Part shown: positions 1 through 5,817 of the stretch, one piece after another
Layout: each line of letters begins with the position of its first letter
Numbering within the stretch: the first letter of the stretch is position 1
Source of the DNA: Singulisphaera sp. GP187
GTDB lineage: Bacteria > Planctomycetota > Phycisphaerae > Phycisphaerales > SM1A02
DNA: 6,007 nt
Direction of reading: 5' to 3'
Assembly: GCA_945896765.1 (NCBI GenBank)
Contig: CAMDEL010000100.1
Span: 1-6,007, forward strand
Notes under the pieces: generated by a model
Told to the model about the DNA's origin: nothing
Seen by the model: only the letters and a program-made list of their open reading frames with translations
Databases searched by the model: none
Translations under genes and position numbers: made by a program

Positions 1-1085
1 CAGCCGTTGGTGATCCCAAGCGAAAAATTTTCGGCGTGCAGTTTCATCCTGAGGTCACGCATACGCCACATGGAATGGACATCATTCGCAATTTCCTGTT
101 TCGATCGTGTGGCTGTCACGGAAATTGGCGGATGTCGGACTTTGTCACCGCAGAAAGCGACCGCATTCGCGAACGCGTCGGGTCGGCACGAGTTCTTTGC
201 GGGCTTTCTGGAGGCGTCGACAGTTCCGTGGTTGCAGCGTTGCTTGCGAAAGCGATTGGGCGGCAGTTGGTTTGCATCTTTGTTGACAACGGTTTGTTGC
301 GCAAGAATGAACGCGCGTTGGTCGAGTCAACTTTCCGAGATCATTTTGATGTCGATTTGAGAGTGGTCGATGCAAGCAAAGAGTTTCTTGGTGACTTAGA
401 TGGGATCACGGATCCTCAGGAAAAGCGCCGCCTCATCGGTCATCGCTTCATTGATGTTTTTCGCGAGGCGGCGAAAACGATCGACGGCGATGTGAAATTC
501 CTTGCGCAGGGGACGCTCTATCCGGATGTGATCGAGAGTGGCCACGGTCACGCGGGTACTGCGGCGAACATTAAATTGCATCACAATGTTGGAGGTTTGC
601 CGGCTGATCTCGGTTTCGAATTGATCGAACCACTTCGCCACTTGTTCAAAGATGAAGTGAGAACTCTGGGAGAAGTGCTTGGTTTGCCCGCACATATTGT
701 GTGGCGTCATCCTTTTCCTGGCCCCGGTTTGGCGGTTCGATGCCTTGGTGCAGTGAGCGAACCGCAACTTCGGATTTTGCGCGATTGCGACGAAATCTTG
801 CTCGAGGAAATCGTTGCAGCAGATTTGTATCGCAAGACTGATCAGGTTTTCGCGGTGCTCTTGCCAGTTCGAAGTGTTGGTGTGATGGGTGATGGAAGAA
901 CGTACGACTCGGTCGTCGCGCTTCGAGCAGTGACGACTCAAGATTTCATGACTGCAGATTGGGCGCGCTTGCCATACGAGGTTCTCGCAACTGTTTCGAG
1001 CAGATTGATCAACGAAGTGAAGGGTGTCAATCGCGTTGTCTATGACATATCAAGCAAACCACCTGCCACAATTGAGTGGGAGTGA
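1..1085 (+). CDS. guaA: GMP synthase (glutamine-hydrolysing), C-terminal part, 5' end outside window
   Basis: GMP synthase aminates XMP to GMP using ATP and ammonia from glutamine, in the cytoplasm, as the last step of de novo GMP synthesis. The reading frame is already open at position 3 and gives about 360 residues. The family is usually around 510-525 residues, so roughly the first 150 are missing, including the nucleophilic Cys of the glutaminase domain. The fragment opens with the end of the class I glutamine amidotransferase domain, where FGVQFHPEV carries the catalytic His and Glu. The ATP-pyrophosphatase domain follows, with its P-loop SGGVDSS at 207-227 and then FVDNGLLRKNE. The C-terminal dimerisation domain contains HPFPGPGLAVRCLG and ends in the hallmark KPPATIEWE directly before TGA at 1083-1085. 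The GTG at 36 is an internal Val codon, not a start. No frameshift or missing motif is seen. Identification is essentially certain. Confidence 0.97.
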   Translation, partial: AVGDPKRKIFGVQFHPEVTHTPHGMDIIRNFLFRSCGCHGNWRMSDFVTAESDRIRERVGSARVLCGLSGGVDSSVVAALLAKAIGRQLVCIFVDNGLLRKNERALVESTFRDHFDVDLRVVDASKEFLGDLDGITDPQEKRRLIGHRFIDVFREAAKTIDGDVKFLAQGTLYPDVIESGHGHAGTAANIKLHHNVGGLPADLGFELIEPLRHLFKDEVRTLGEVLGLPAHIVWRHPFPGPGLAVRCLGAVSEPQLRILRDCDEILLEEIVAADLYRKTDQVFAVLLPVRSVGVMGDGRTYDSVVALRAVTTQDFMTADWARLPYEVLATVSSRLINEVKGVNRVVYDISSKPPATIEWE

Positions 1086-1110
1086 ATTGCTGAGCATGAA
1101 TTGCTGAGAA
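1083..1110. repeat. 14-bp tandem direct duplication at the guaA stop codon
   Basis: Two adjacent 14-bp units, TGAATTGCTGAGCA and TGAATTGCTGAGAA, match at 13 of 14 positions. The first unit begins with the guaA stop codon. The rest of the convergent gap to the next gene, up to 1172, shows no convincing hairpin-plus-T-run terminator for either gene. Confidence 0.85.
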
Positions 1111-1172
1111 CTGCACACTCTTCAAAGCAAGTAGTCAAAGCATGCAGGGGATTTTTCAGCGAGAACTTTTAG

Positions 1173-2381
1173 TTATCTTCTGCCAGCATCATCGTGGTGG
1201 CCATCATCAGCCTTGCCAGGATTGCCAACTCCACCAACTCCGCCAACGCCACCCGGGCCATTGACGCGTCCCACTCCACCAGGTCCACCGACTTGTCCAG
1301 CGCCACCAGGTCCGCCGACTTGTCCAACACCTTTGGGTCCACCGACGCCGCCAACTCCGCCGGGCATGCGTGGATTGCCACGTGGATTTGTTCGATTCCA
1401 AGCATTATTAATGCCGTATCTGTTGAACCCACCCACGCCCAAATCTGTTCCTGCGGGATATCCATAAATATCTGGATAGGTGTCGGAGTATGAATTGTAA
1501 TTTGATCCGCCGTAATAACCTCCGCCTCCGATTCCATTCGATACGCCTCCCGCATAGTTTTCGGCAGCATTGCCTGTGCTCTCAGCCTCTTGCATCGCAA
1601 GTTGATCCGAATTTCCGTCGTTGGTGGTCATGCCTGTTCCACCTTCATCGGGACCATTCCCTTGGCTGAAGCTGTAATTGAAATCAAGACCAGTTCCGTG
1701 TGGTTGTTGATCCCACATTTGGTGAAGAGCATCAAGATGTTTGTAGTACGCCAGAGTCTGTTGACTGTATTGTTGATTTTCTGCTGCATTTTTCGCAGTC
1801 TGTGAGCTGCGTTGCTGAGCGGCATATGCAGGCGCCCACTGTTGATATCCAACGAGTTCATTCTTCGACTGTAAGTATGCGGACATGACAGAGACTTGCT
1901 GAAAGAGTTTGTTCTGTGCATTCCAAGACTCCTGAGCCAAAGTCGTGGTCGCAGCAACATCCGAGGTCAGTTGGTCAAGAGTTTGAGTCGTTGGTTGGGG
2001 AGTTCCAGCCATTTTTTCATTCGCAAGTGCGACTTGATAACCCTGATTGAACGAAGTTCCGGCTGGTGGGTTCGTGACTGTGGCAGAATATGTTTGGAAG
2101 CCGTCAAGCAGATTCTTCTGTTGCATATATGCATTCATCGCCTTGATGCGGTCTTGCGAATTGATGCGCATGCTTCCGATGGAATGCAACATCGTGTCGA
2201 GTGCGTTGTACTCAAGGGTCAAATTGACCAATGCCGATTGAACTTGAGGTCGTGGAGCTGGTGCAGCGGCTGGTGCGGCGGCAGGTGCAGCGGCTGGTGC
2301 AGCACCATTCTGCGCAAGAGCTGATGTTGAGAAGATGAGCGCGATCGAACTCGCAACGATAAGGAAGCACTTCGTGGACAT
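1173..2381 (-). CDS. Secreted Ala/Pro- and Gly-rich repeat protein of unknown function
   Basis: I do not recognise a family. The 402-residue protein starts with a typical Sec signal peptide: Lys4, a hydrophobic core at about residues 5-18, and a likely cut after ALA at 21-23. A Pro-Ala linker follows at about 27-45. Residues 48-225 look largely helical and are rich in Gln, Ala and Asn. They contain a duplicated motif, MNAYMQQKNLLDGFQ at 82-96 and MSAYLQSKNELVGYQ at 166-180. Residues 226-340 are low-complexity Gly/Asn/Tyr sequence. Residues 341-389 are Gly/Val/Pro repeats, and the tail is the charged GKADDGHHDDAGRR. There is no Cys after the signal region, no lipobox, no further transmembrane segment and no catalytic signature. 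ATG at 2379-2381 is favoured because it places the signal peptide exactly at the N-terminus; no clear Shine-Dalgarno sequence precedes it. The gene is convergent with guaA and divergent from the TIM-barrel gene, so it is probably monocistronic. A surface, matrix or envelope structural role is possible, but that is only inference. Confidence 0.85.
   Translation of the reverse strand: MSTKCFLIVASSIALIFSTSALAQNGAAPAAAPAAAPAAAPAPRPQVQSALVNLTLEYNALDTMLHSIGSMRINSQDRIKAMNAYMQQKNLLDGFQTYSATVTNPPAGTSFNQGYQVALANEKMAGTPQPTTQTLDQLTSDVAATTTLAQESWNAQNKLFQQVSVMSAYLQSKNELVGYQQWAPAYAAQQRSSQTAKNAAENQQYSQQTLAYYKHLDALHQMWDQQPHGTGLDFNYSFSQGNGPDEGGTGMTTNDGNSDQLAMQEAESTGNAAENYAGGVSNGIGGGGYYGGSNYNSYSDTYPDIYGYPAGTDLGVGGFNRYGINNAWNRTNPRGNPRMPGGVGGVGGPKGVGQVGGPGGAGQVGGPGGVGRVNGPGGVGGVGGVGNPGKADDGHHDDAGRR
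1251..1331 (-). repeat. Three tandem 9-residue Gly/Pro repeats in the secreted protein
   Basis: Residues 351-377 of the secreted protein read as GVGQVGGPG, GAGQVGGPG and GVGRVNGPG. These are three 27-bp units that are also similar at DNA level. Looser GGVGGVGGP-type copies flank them on both sides. Such repeats expand and contract by slippage and usually form flexible, collagen- or elastin-like extended segments. Confidence 0.85.
1827..1886 (-). repeat. Internal protein repeat, copy 2 (MSAYLQSKNELVGYQ)
   Basis: This encodes residues 166-185 of the secreted protein. It shares the pattern M-x-A-Y-x-Q-x-K-N-x-L-x-G-[FY]-Q with copy 1 at 2082-2138, exactly 84 residues apart. The match is too specific to come from low complexity and points to an old internal duplication. 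Confidence 0.7.
2082..2138 (-). repeat. Internal protein repeat, copy 1 (MNAYMQQKNLLDGFQ)
   Basis: This encodes residues 82-100 of the secreted protein and is the first copy of the motif repeated at 1827-1886. Each copy is preceded by a TL-[ED] segment (TLEYNALD at 55-62, TLDQL at 134-138), about 27 and 32 residues upstream respectively. The duplicated unit is therefore probably a longer helical segment. Confidence 0.7.
2247..2303 (-). repeat. Pro-Ala linker of PAAA repeats
   Basis: This encodes residues 27-45 of the secreted protein, immediately after the signal peptide. The tetrapeptide PAAA occurs three times from near-identical 12-bp units, followed by PAPRP. Pro-Ala stretches at this position typically act as extended linkers or spacers through the envelope. 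Confidence 0.8.
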
Positions 2382-2454
2382 CGCAGGATCATAGCCAAAG
2401 ATTGTTCGTTATTCTATTTCGTCATGCCTCGAACTTATTTGGAATTTCTAGTCC
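2382..2454. promoter_or_regulatory. Divergent intergenic region, probable promoters for both flanking genes
   Basis: This 73-bp, AT-richer spacer separates the starts of two divergent genes, so it should contain start signals for both. For the leftward gene, TAGAAT (complement of 2411-2416) matches the -10 consensus at 5 of 6 positions, but no good -35 box lies at the right distance. For the rightward gene I see only a weak GGA at 2441-2443 ahead of the ATG. No operator palindrome stands out. The location is supported by gene layout; the individual elements are tentative. Confidence 0.3.
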
Positions 2455-3402
2455 ATGCCCAATGACTTTTCCCGCCGAACATTTCTTCAAATGTTCTCTG
2501 TTGGAGCGGTTGGCGCACTCGGTGCAAAGATGACTGATGCAGTTGCGCAAATTCAAACTGTTGCCGTCCCTTCACCTCTAGGGAACAAGGTCTTTTCCAA
2601 TCGCATCAGCGTTGCACAATGGTCATTTCACCGAATATTGAAAAGTGGCGAGTTAGCGCCTTTGGACTTCGCATCCTTCGCACATAAAAACTGCGGCGTG
2701 ATGGGGGTGGAGTATGTCAATACTTTTTATAAAAGTTTGCCGATGAATGGTTCGTGGGTTGGAGAATTGAAAAAGCGCGCAGACGACATCGGTGTCACCA
2801 GTGTGCTGATTATGTGTGACGGAGAAGGTGACATCGGCGATCCAGATGTTGCATCGCGGCGCAAAGCGGTCATGGCGCATCAGCGTTGGCTTGATGCAGC
2901 AGCAACTTTGGGATGCCATTCGATTCGCGTCAACGCGCGAAGTGTTGGAAGTGTGACAGAACAAGCCGAGCGTTGCTCGGATGGATTACGCCAACTTTGT
3001 GCGCTTGCAGCACCGATGAAATTGAATGTCATCGTTGAAAACCATGGCGGACTCTCGTGTGATGGCGAGTGGGTCGCATCGGTCATCCGTGCGACGACTG
3101 CAGCAAATTGTGGAACGCTTCCTGACTTTGGAAATTTCACCTGCGCCGACGGAACAAAGGCCGATCGATATGCGGGTGTGAAAGCAATGATGCCATTTGC
3201 GAAATCGGTCAGTGCGAAGAGTTTTGAATTCAACGAATTGGGGGAAGAAACCACCATCGATTTCGCACGAATGATGGGAATTGTTCGGGATGCGCAATAT
3301 CGCGGCTGGGTCGGCGTGGAGTTTGAAGGCGAGAAGGTCAGCGAAGTAGCTGGAACGAATGCGACGCGCGATTTGCTGTTGAAGCAGGGGTGCGTTCTGT
3401 AA
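2455..3402 (+). CDS. Tat-exported sugar phosphate isomerase/epimerase-like TIM-barrel protein
   Basis: The 315-residue protein belongs to the xylose-isomerase-like TIM-barrel superfamily (AP endonuclease 2 fold). Its members isomerise or epimerise sugars and polyols at a divalent metal. The N-terminus is a twin-arginine signal: SRRTFLQ at residues 6-12, a hydrophobic core at 13-24, and a likely cut after AVA at 29-31. This implies folded export to the periplasm. Family-like segments follow in order: GVEYVN at 84-89, GCHSIRVNA at 153-161, VENHGG at 194-199 with probable metal ligand Glu195, LPDFGNF at 222-228 with Asp224, and VGVEFEG at 286-292 with Glu289. The expected third-ligand region, SVSAKSFEF at 251-259, contains no His. 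The ATG at 2455 is chosen because it puts the Tat motif close to the N-terminus; the ribosome site is weak. The dehydrogenase gene starts 39 bp downstream on the same strand, so co-transcription is possible. The substrate cannot be told from sequence. Confidence 0.88.
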   Translation: MPNDFSRRTFLQMFSVGAVGALGAKMTDAVAQIQTVAVPSPLGNKVFSNRISVAQWSFHRILKSGELAPLDFASFAHKNCGVMGVEYVNTFYKSLPMNGSWVGELKKRADDIGVTSVLIMCDGEGDIGDPDVASRRKAVMAHQRWLDAAATLGCHSIRVNARSVGSVTEQAERCSDGLRQLCALAAPMKLNVIVENHGGLSCDGEWVASVIRATTAANCGTLPDFGNFTCADGTKADRYAGVKAMMPFAKSVSAKSFEFNELGEETTIDFARMMGIVRDAQYRGWVGVEFEGEKVSEVAGTNATRDLLLKQGCVL

Positions 3403-3441
3403 GCCGCATCGATTTGCTTCTTGCATATATCTTGAGTGCGA

Positions 3442-4554
3442 ATGCTTCCTATATCGAATTCAAACGCACATCACGCTTCGCCCACGGGGCAGCAACGCAC
3501 AACTGCAATTTTGGTCACAGGCGCCGGTGGAGAAATGGGTCATGGATTATTGTCGGCTCTCAATGCCGCTCGCACGAGCAACTCTTCGGTGGGTGACGAT
3601 GCACATCCAGCGATCATCGCAGTCGACATTCGAGAACTTGCGCCAGAGATTCGCGAACAATGCGACCATACATATGTAGGTGATGTTTGCGATCACGCGC
3701 TCCTTGAGCGTCTCTTGGCGATGTACGAGATTTCTGAGATCTATCACTTGGCCGCGCTTCTTTCGACTCGCAGCGAATTCGCACCAGAGACTGCGCATCA
3801 AGTGAATGTTGGTGGAACTCTCAACTTGCTGCATCTTGCGGCAGAACAAGCAAGATCGCACGGACGCACGGTGCGTTTCTTTTTTCCAAGCTCGATCGCG
3901 GTGTACGGCCTTCCCGATCTTGCAACGAAGTACGCAGCGGGATCGATCAGCGAAGGAAAATTCTGTGATCCTCACACGATGTACGGATGCAATAAGTTGA
4001 CTGGAGAACATTTGGGTCGGTACTACGACCATCATTACCGCAAACTTGCAAAGGATCGATTTGAAAATCCTGTGGACTTTCGTTCGATTCGATTTCCAGG
4101 GATTATCTCGGCGGAGACAATGCCTTCGGGGGGAACAAGCGATTACGGCCCGGAGATGATTCACGCAGCAGCAGCAGGGCGGGAGTATCACTGCTTTGTT
4201 CGACCTGATTCGCGCATCCCATTCATGACAATGCCTGAAGCGATCGACGCAACGGTGCGTTTGATGCGCGCGCCGAAGAAAAATCTCAAGCGCTCGGTGT
4301 ATAACGTTGCCAGTTTCTCGCCAAGCGCGGAAGACTTCGCAAGCCTTGTCCGACAAGCTTTTCCCAAGGCGGTCATCACTTTTCAGCCCGATCTCGGGCG
4401 GCAATCGATCATCGATTCGTGGCCAGAAACATGCGATGATTCTGCGGCTCGACGCGATTGGGGTTGGAATGCAACGCACACGCTCCAGACAGCATTCAGC
4501 CAATATCTCTTGCCCAGGATCGCAGGTCGGTATGCGAAGACTTCTGCGCACTAA
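3442..4554 (+). CDS. tdh: L-threonine 3-dehydrogenase, SDR (NAD-dependent epimerase-like) type
   Basis: This enzyme oxidises L-threonine with NAD+ to 2-amino-3-ketobutyrate in the cytoplasm. The 370-residue protein is of the extended short-chain dehydrogenase type, unrelated to the zinc-dependent Tdh of E. coli. The Rossmann motif TGAGGEMG has glycines at 27, 30 and 33. Asp62 in VDIRE should bind the NAD ribose, and HLAAL lies at 102-106. PSSIAVYG at about 149-156 precedes the catalytic Tyr181 and Lys185 in TMYGCNK. RFPGIIS followed by SGGTSDYGPEM, and the C-terminal DSWP and DWGW, are characteristic of SDR threonine dehydrogenases rather than sugar epimerases. The immediate downstream gene is kbl, which strengthens the call. 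I prefer ATG 3442 because GAG at 3434-3436 gives a plausible ribosome site five bases upstream; GTG 3436, in frame, is the alternative. The protein is about 50 residues longer than typical bacterial members of roughly 310-320, from an N-terminal extension and loop insertions. Confidence 0.92.
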   Translation: MLPISNSNAHHASPTGQQRTTAILVTGAGGEMGHGLLSALNAARTSNSSVGDDAHPAIIAVDIRELAPEIREQCDHTYVGDVCDHALLERLLAMYEISEIYHLAALLSTRSEFAPETAHQVNVGGTLNLLHLAAEQARSHGRTVRFFFPSSIAVYGLPDLATKYAAGSISEGKFCDPHTMYGCNKLTGEHLGRYYDHHYRKLAKDRFENPVDFRSIRFPGIISAETMPSGGTSDYGPEMIHAAAAGREYHCFVRPDSRIPFMTMPEAIDATVRLMRAPKKNLKRSVYNVASFSPSAEDFASLVRQAFPKAVITFQPDLGRQSIIDSWPETCDDSAARRDWGWNATHTLQTAFSQYLLPRIAGRYAKTSAH

Positions 4555-4593
4555 AAATGCGTGGCGGAGAGTCGCGAGCGATATGCTTATGAG

Positions 4594-5808
4594 ATGACCA
4601 CGATGGCACACACAACTTTCCCATCCCGCACAAATGAGATTCTCGATTCACTGCGCAAGAGTGGGCAATTGAAGCACCTGCAGACAATCGAAGGTCCGAT
4701 GGATGCGACCGTGCGCATTCGCGGCCGAGGCGAAGTTGTATGTCTTTGCTCGAACAACTATCTCGGTTTGGCGAATCATCCAGAAGTAGTCGATGCTGCA
4801 ATTGAAGGCATTCGTAAATATGGCGCAGGCACTGCGAGTGTGCGTTTCATATGCGGAACATTCGACTGTCACGAAAGACTGGAAGATCGCATCGCTCGTT
4901 TTTATGGCGTCGAAGCCGCGTACACATTCACGAGTTGTTGGAATGCAAACGAAGCGATCTTTCCAACGCTTTGCGAACCAGGCGACATCATCATTTCCGA
5001 CGAGTTGAACCACGCATCGATCATCGACGGAATTCGTTTGGCCGTCTCGATCAAGAAGGGCTTGCTTCGCGGGGTCTTTCGGCATAATGATCCTGTATCG
5101 CTGCGCGAAAAATTGACCGAGGCGCGCGCAAACAGTTCGATGACTGGAACGATTTGGGTTGTGAGCGACGGTGTCTTTTCGATGGAAGGCGACATCGCGG
5201 ACTTGCCAGCAATTCGCACATTGTGCGATGAGTTCGGCGCACTCTTGGTCGTCGATGATTCTCATGGCACCGGCGTCATGGGGCAAACGGGTCGCGGAAC
5301 GCACGAACACTGGGGAATGGCTGCAACGCAGATTGACTATTTCACTGGAACGCTTGGCAAAGCACTCGGCGGAGCGGCGGGCGGATACATCGCTGGATCT
5401 CGTGCTGCAATTGACTTGCTGATTCAACGCGGTCGACCAACGCTGTTTTCCAATGCGCTGCCGTGCAGCGTTGCATGCAGTGCGGATAAAGCAATCGAAG
5501 TCTTGATGCGCGAACCACAGCGTGTGAAGAAATTGCGTGCGAATGTCGAATATGCACGCGAAGGAATCTTGCGCACAGGATTTCCTGTGCTGACAAGCCC
5601 AACTGCAATTTGTCCCATCATCGTGCATGACACAGCGAAAGCGATCGCAATGAGCCGACAACTTCTCGACTTGGGTGTCTTCGTGATTGGGTTTGGATAT
5701 CCCGTCGTTCCTGAAGGTCACGCTCGGCTTCGCGTTCAGATTTCAGCTGCCCACGAAACGCATCATCTTGATGCACTTCATGCTGCGCTGAAAAAACTGA
5801 AGGGTTGA
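4594..5808 (+). CDS. kbl: 2-amino-3-ketobutyrate CoA ligase (glycine C-acetyltransferase)
   Basis: This PLP enzyme converts 2-amino-3-ketobutyrate and CoA to glycine and acetyl-CoA, the second step of threonine degradation. From ATG 4594 it is 404 residues, against about 398 in E. coli. Motifs in order are CSNNYLGLANHPE at about 52-64, SVRFICGT at 82-89, NHASIIDG with the PLP-stacking His140, VVDDSHGTG with Asp221 and His224, and TGTLGKALGG with the Schiff-base Lys256. GFGYPVVPEG and VQISAAHE lie near the C-terminus. SVRFICGT and YPVVPEG separate it from the related biotin (BioF) and haem (ALAS) synthases. The start is ambiguous. GTG 4561 would add 11 residues without family similarity, and ATG 4603 is also possible with GAG at 4591-4593 as a weak ribosome site. 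It follows the dehydrogenase gene by 39 bp, consistent with one operon and possible channelling of the unstable intermediate. No defect is visible. Confidence 0.96.
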   Translation: MTTMAHTTFPSRTNEILDSLRKSGQLKHLQTIEGPMDATVRIRGRGEVVCLCSNNYLGLANHPEVVDAAIEGIRKYGAGTASVRFICGTFDCHERLEDRIARFYGVEAAYTFTSCWNANEAIFPTLCEPGDIIISDELNHASIIDGIRLAVSIKKGLLRGVFRHNDPVSLREKLTEARANSSMTGTIWVVSDGVFSMEGDIADLPAIRTLCDEFGALLVVDDSHGTGVMGQTGRGTHEHWGMAATQIDYFTGTLGKALGGAAGGYIAGSRAAIDLLIQRGRPTLFSNALPCSVACSADKAIEVLMREPQRVKKLRANVEYAREGILRTGFPVLTSPTAICPIIVHDTAKAIAMSRQLLDLGVFVIGFGYPVVPEGHARLRVQISAAHETHHLDALHAALKKLKG

Positions 5809-5817
5809 TTGTTTTTT
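5791..5817. terminator. Possible weak A/T stem between convergent genes
   Basis: A perfect 7-bp inverted repeat, AAAAAAC at 5791-5797 and GTTTTTT at 5811-5817, spans the end of kbl and the stop of the convergent gene. In both directions the transcript would end in a U-run. The stem is almost all A-U with a 13-base loop, so it is weak as an intrinsic terminator. Its placement in a 7-bp convergent gap is the main support. Confidence 0.25.

Noticed and set aside
36..38. GTG at 36 as a possible start of GMP synthase
   Set aside because: The frame continues upstream to the window edge, and the codon is the Val within the conserved FGVQFHPEV motif of the glutaminase domain.
396..941. 181-codon minus-strand frame inside guaA
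   Set aside because: It is antisense to conserved GMP synthase domains and shows no recognisable protein features.
1086..1172. Possible terminator in the convergent gap after guaA (TTGCT...AGCAA pairing)
   Set aside because: The stem is only 5 bp with a loop of about 20 bases and no adjacent T-run, too weak to call.
1251..1331. Regularly spaced repeats considered as a CRISPR-like array
   Set aside because: The units are contiguous, in frame, 27 bp long and have no spacers; they are coding repeats.
1213..1467. Pro/Thr-rich plus-strand frame (PPTPPTPPGP-like) that resembles a proline-rich protein
   Set aside because: It is the reverse complement of the Gly-rich repeats in the secreted protein. 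The minus-strand frame has a signal peptide and a full-length architecture, so it is the real one.
3547..4611. Long open frame of 354 codons on the minus strand opposite the threonine dehydrogenase gene
   Set aside because: It lies wholly antisense to a gene with intact family motifs. Its translation is rich in Cys, Arg and His with no domain, which is typical of the mirror of a biased coding strand.
4648..5721. Long open frame of 357 codons on the minus strand opposite kbl
   Set aside because: It is antisense to a clear kbl. Its composition is random-like and Cys/Arg-rich, with no motifs or signal sequence, so it is a codon-bias shadow.
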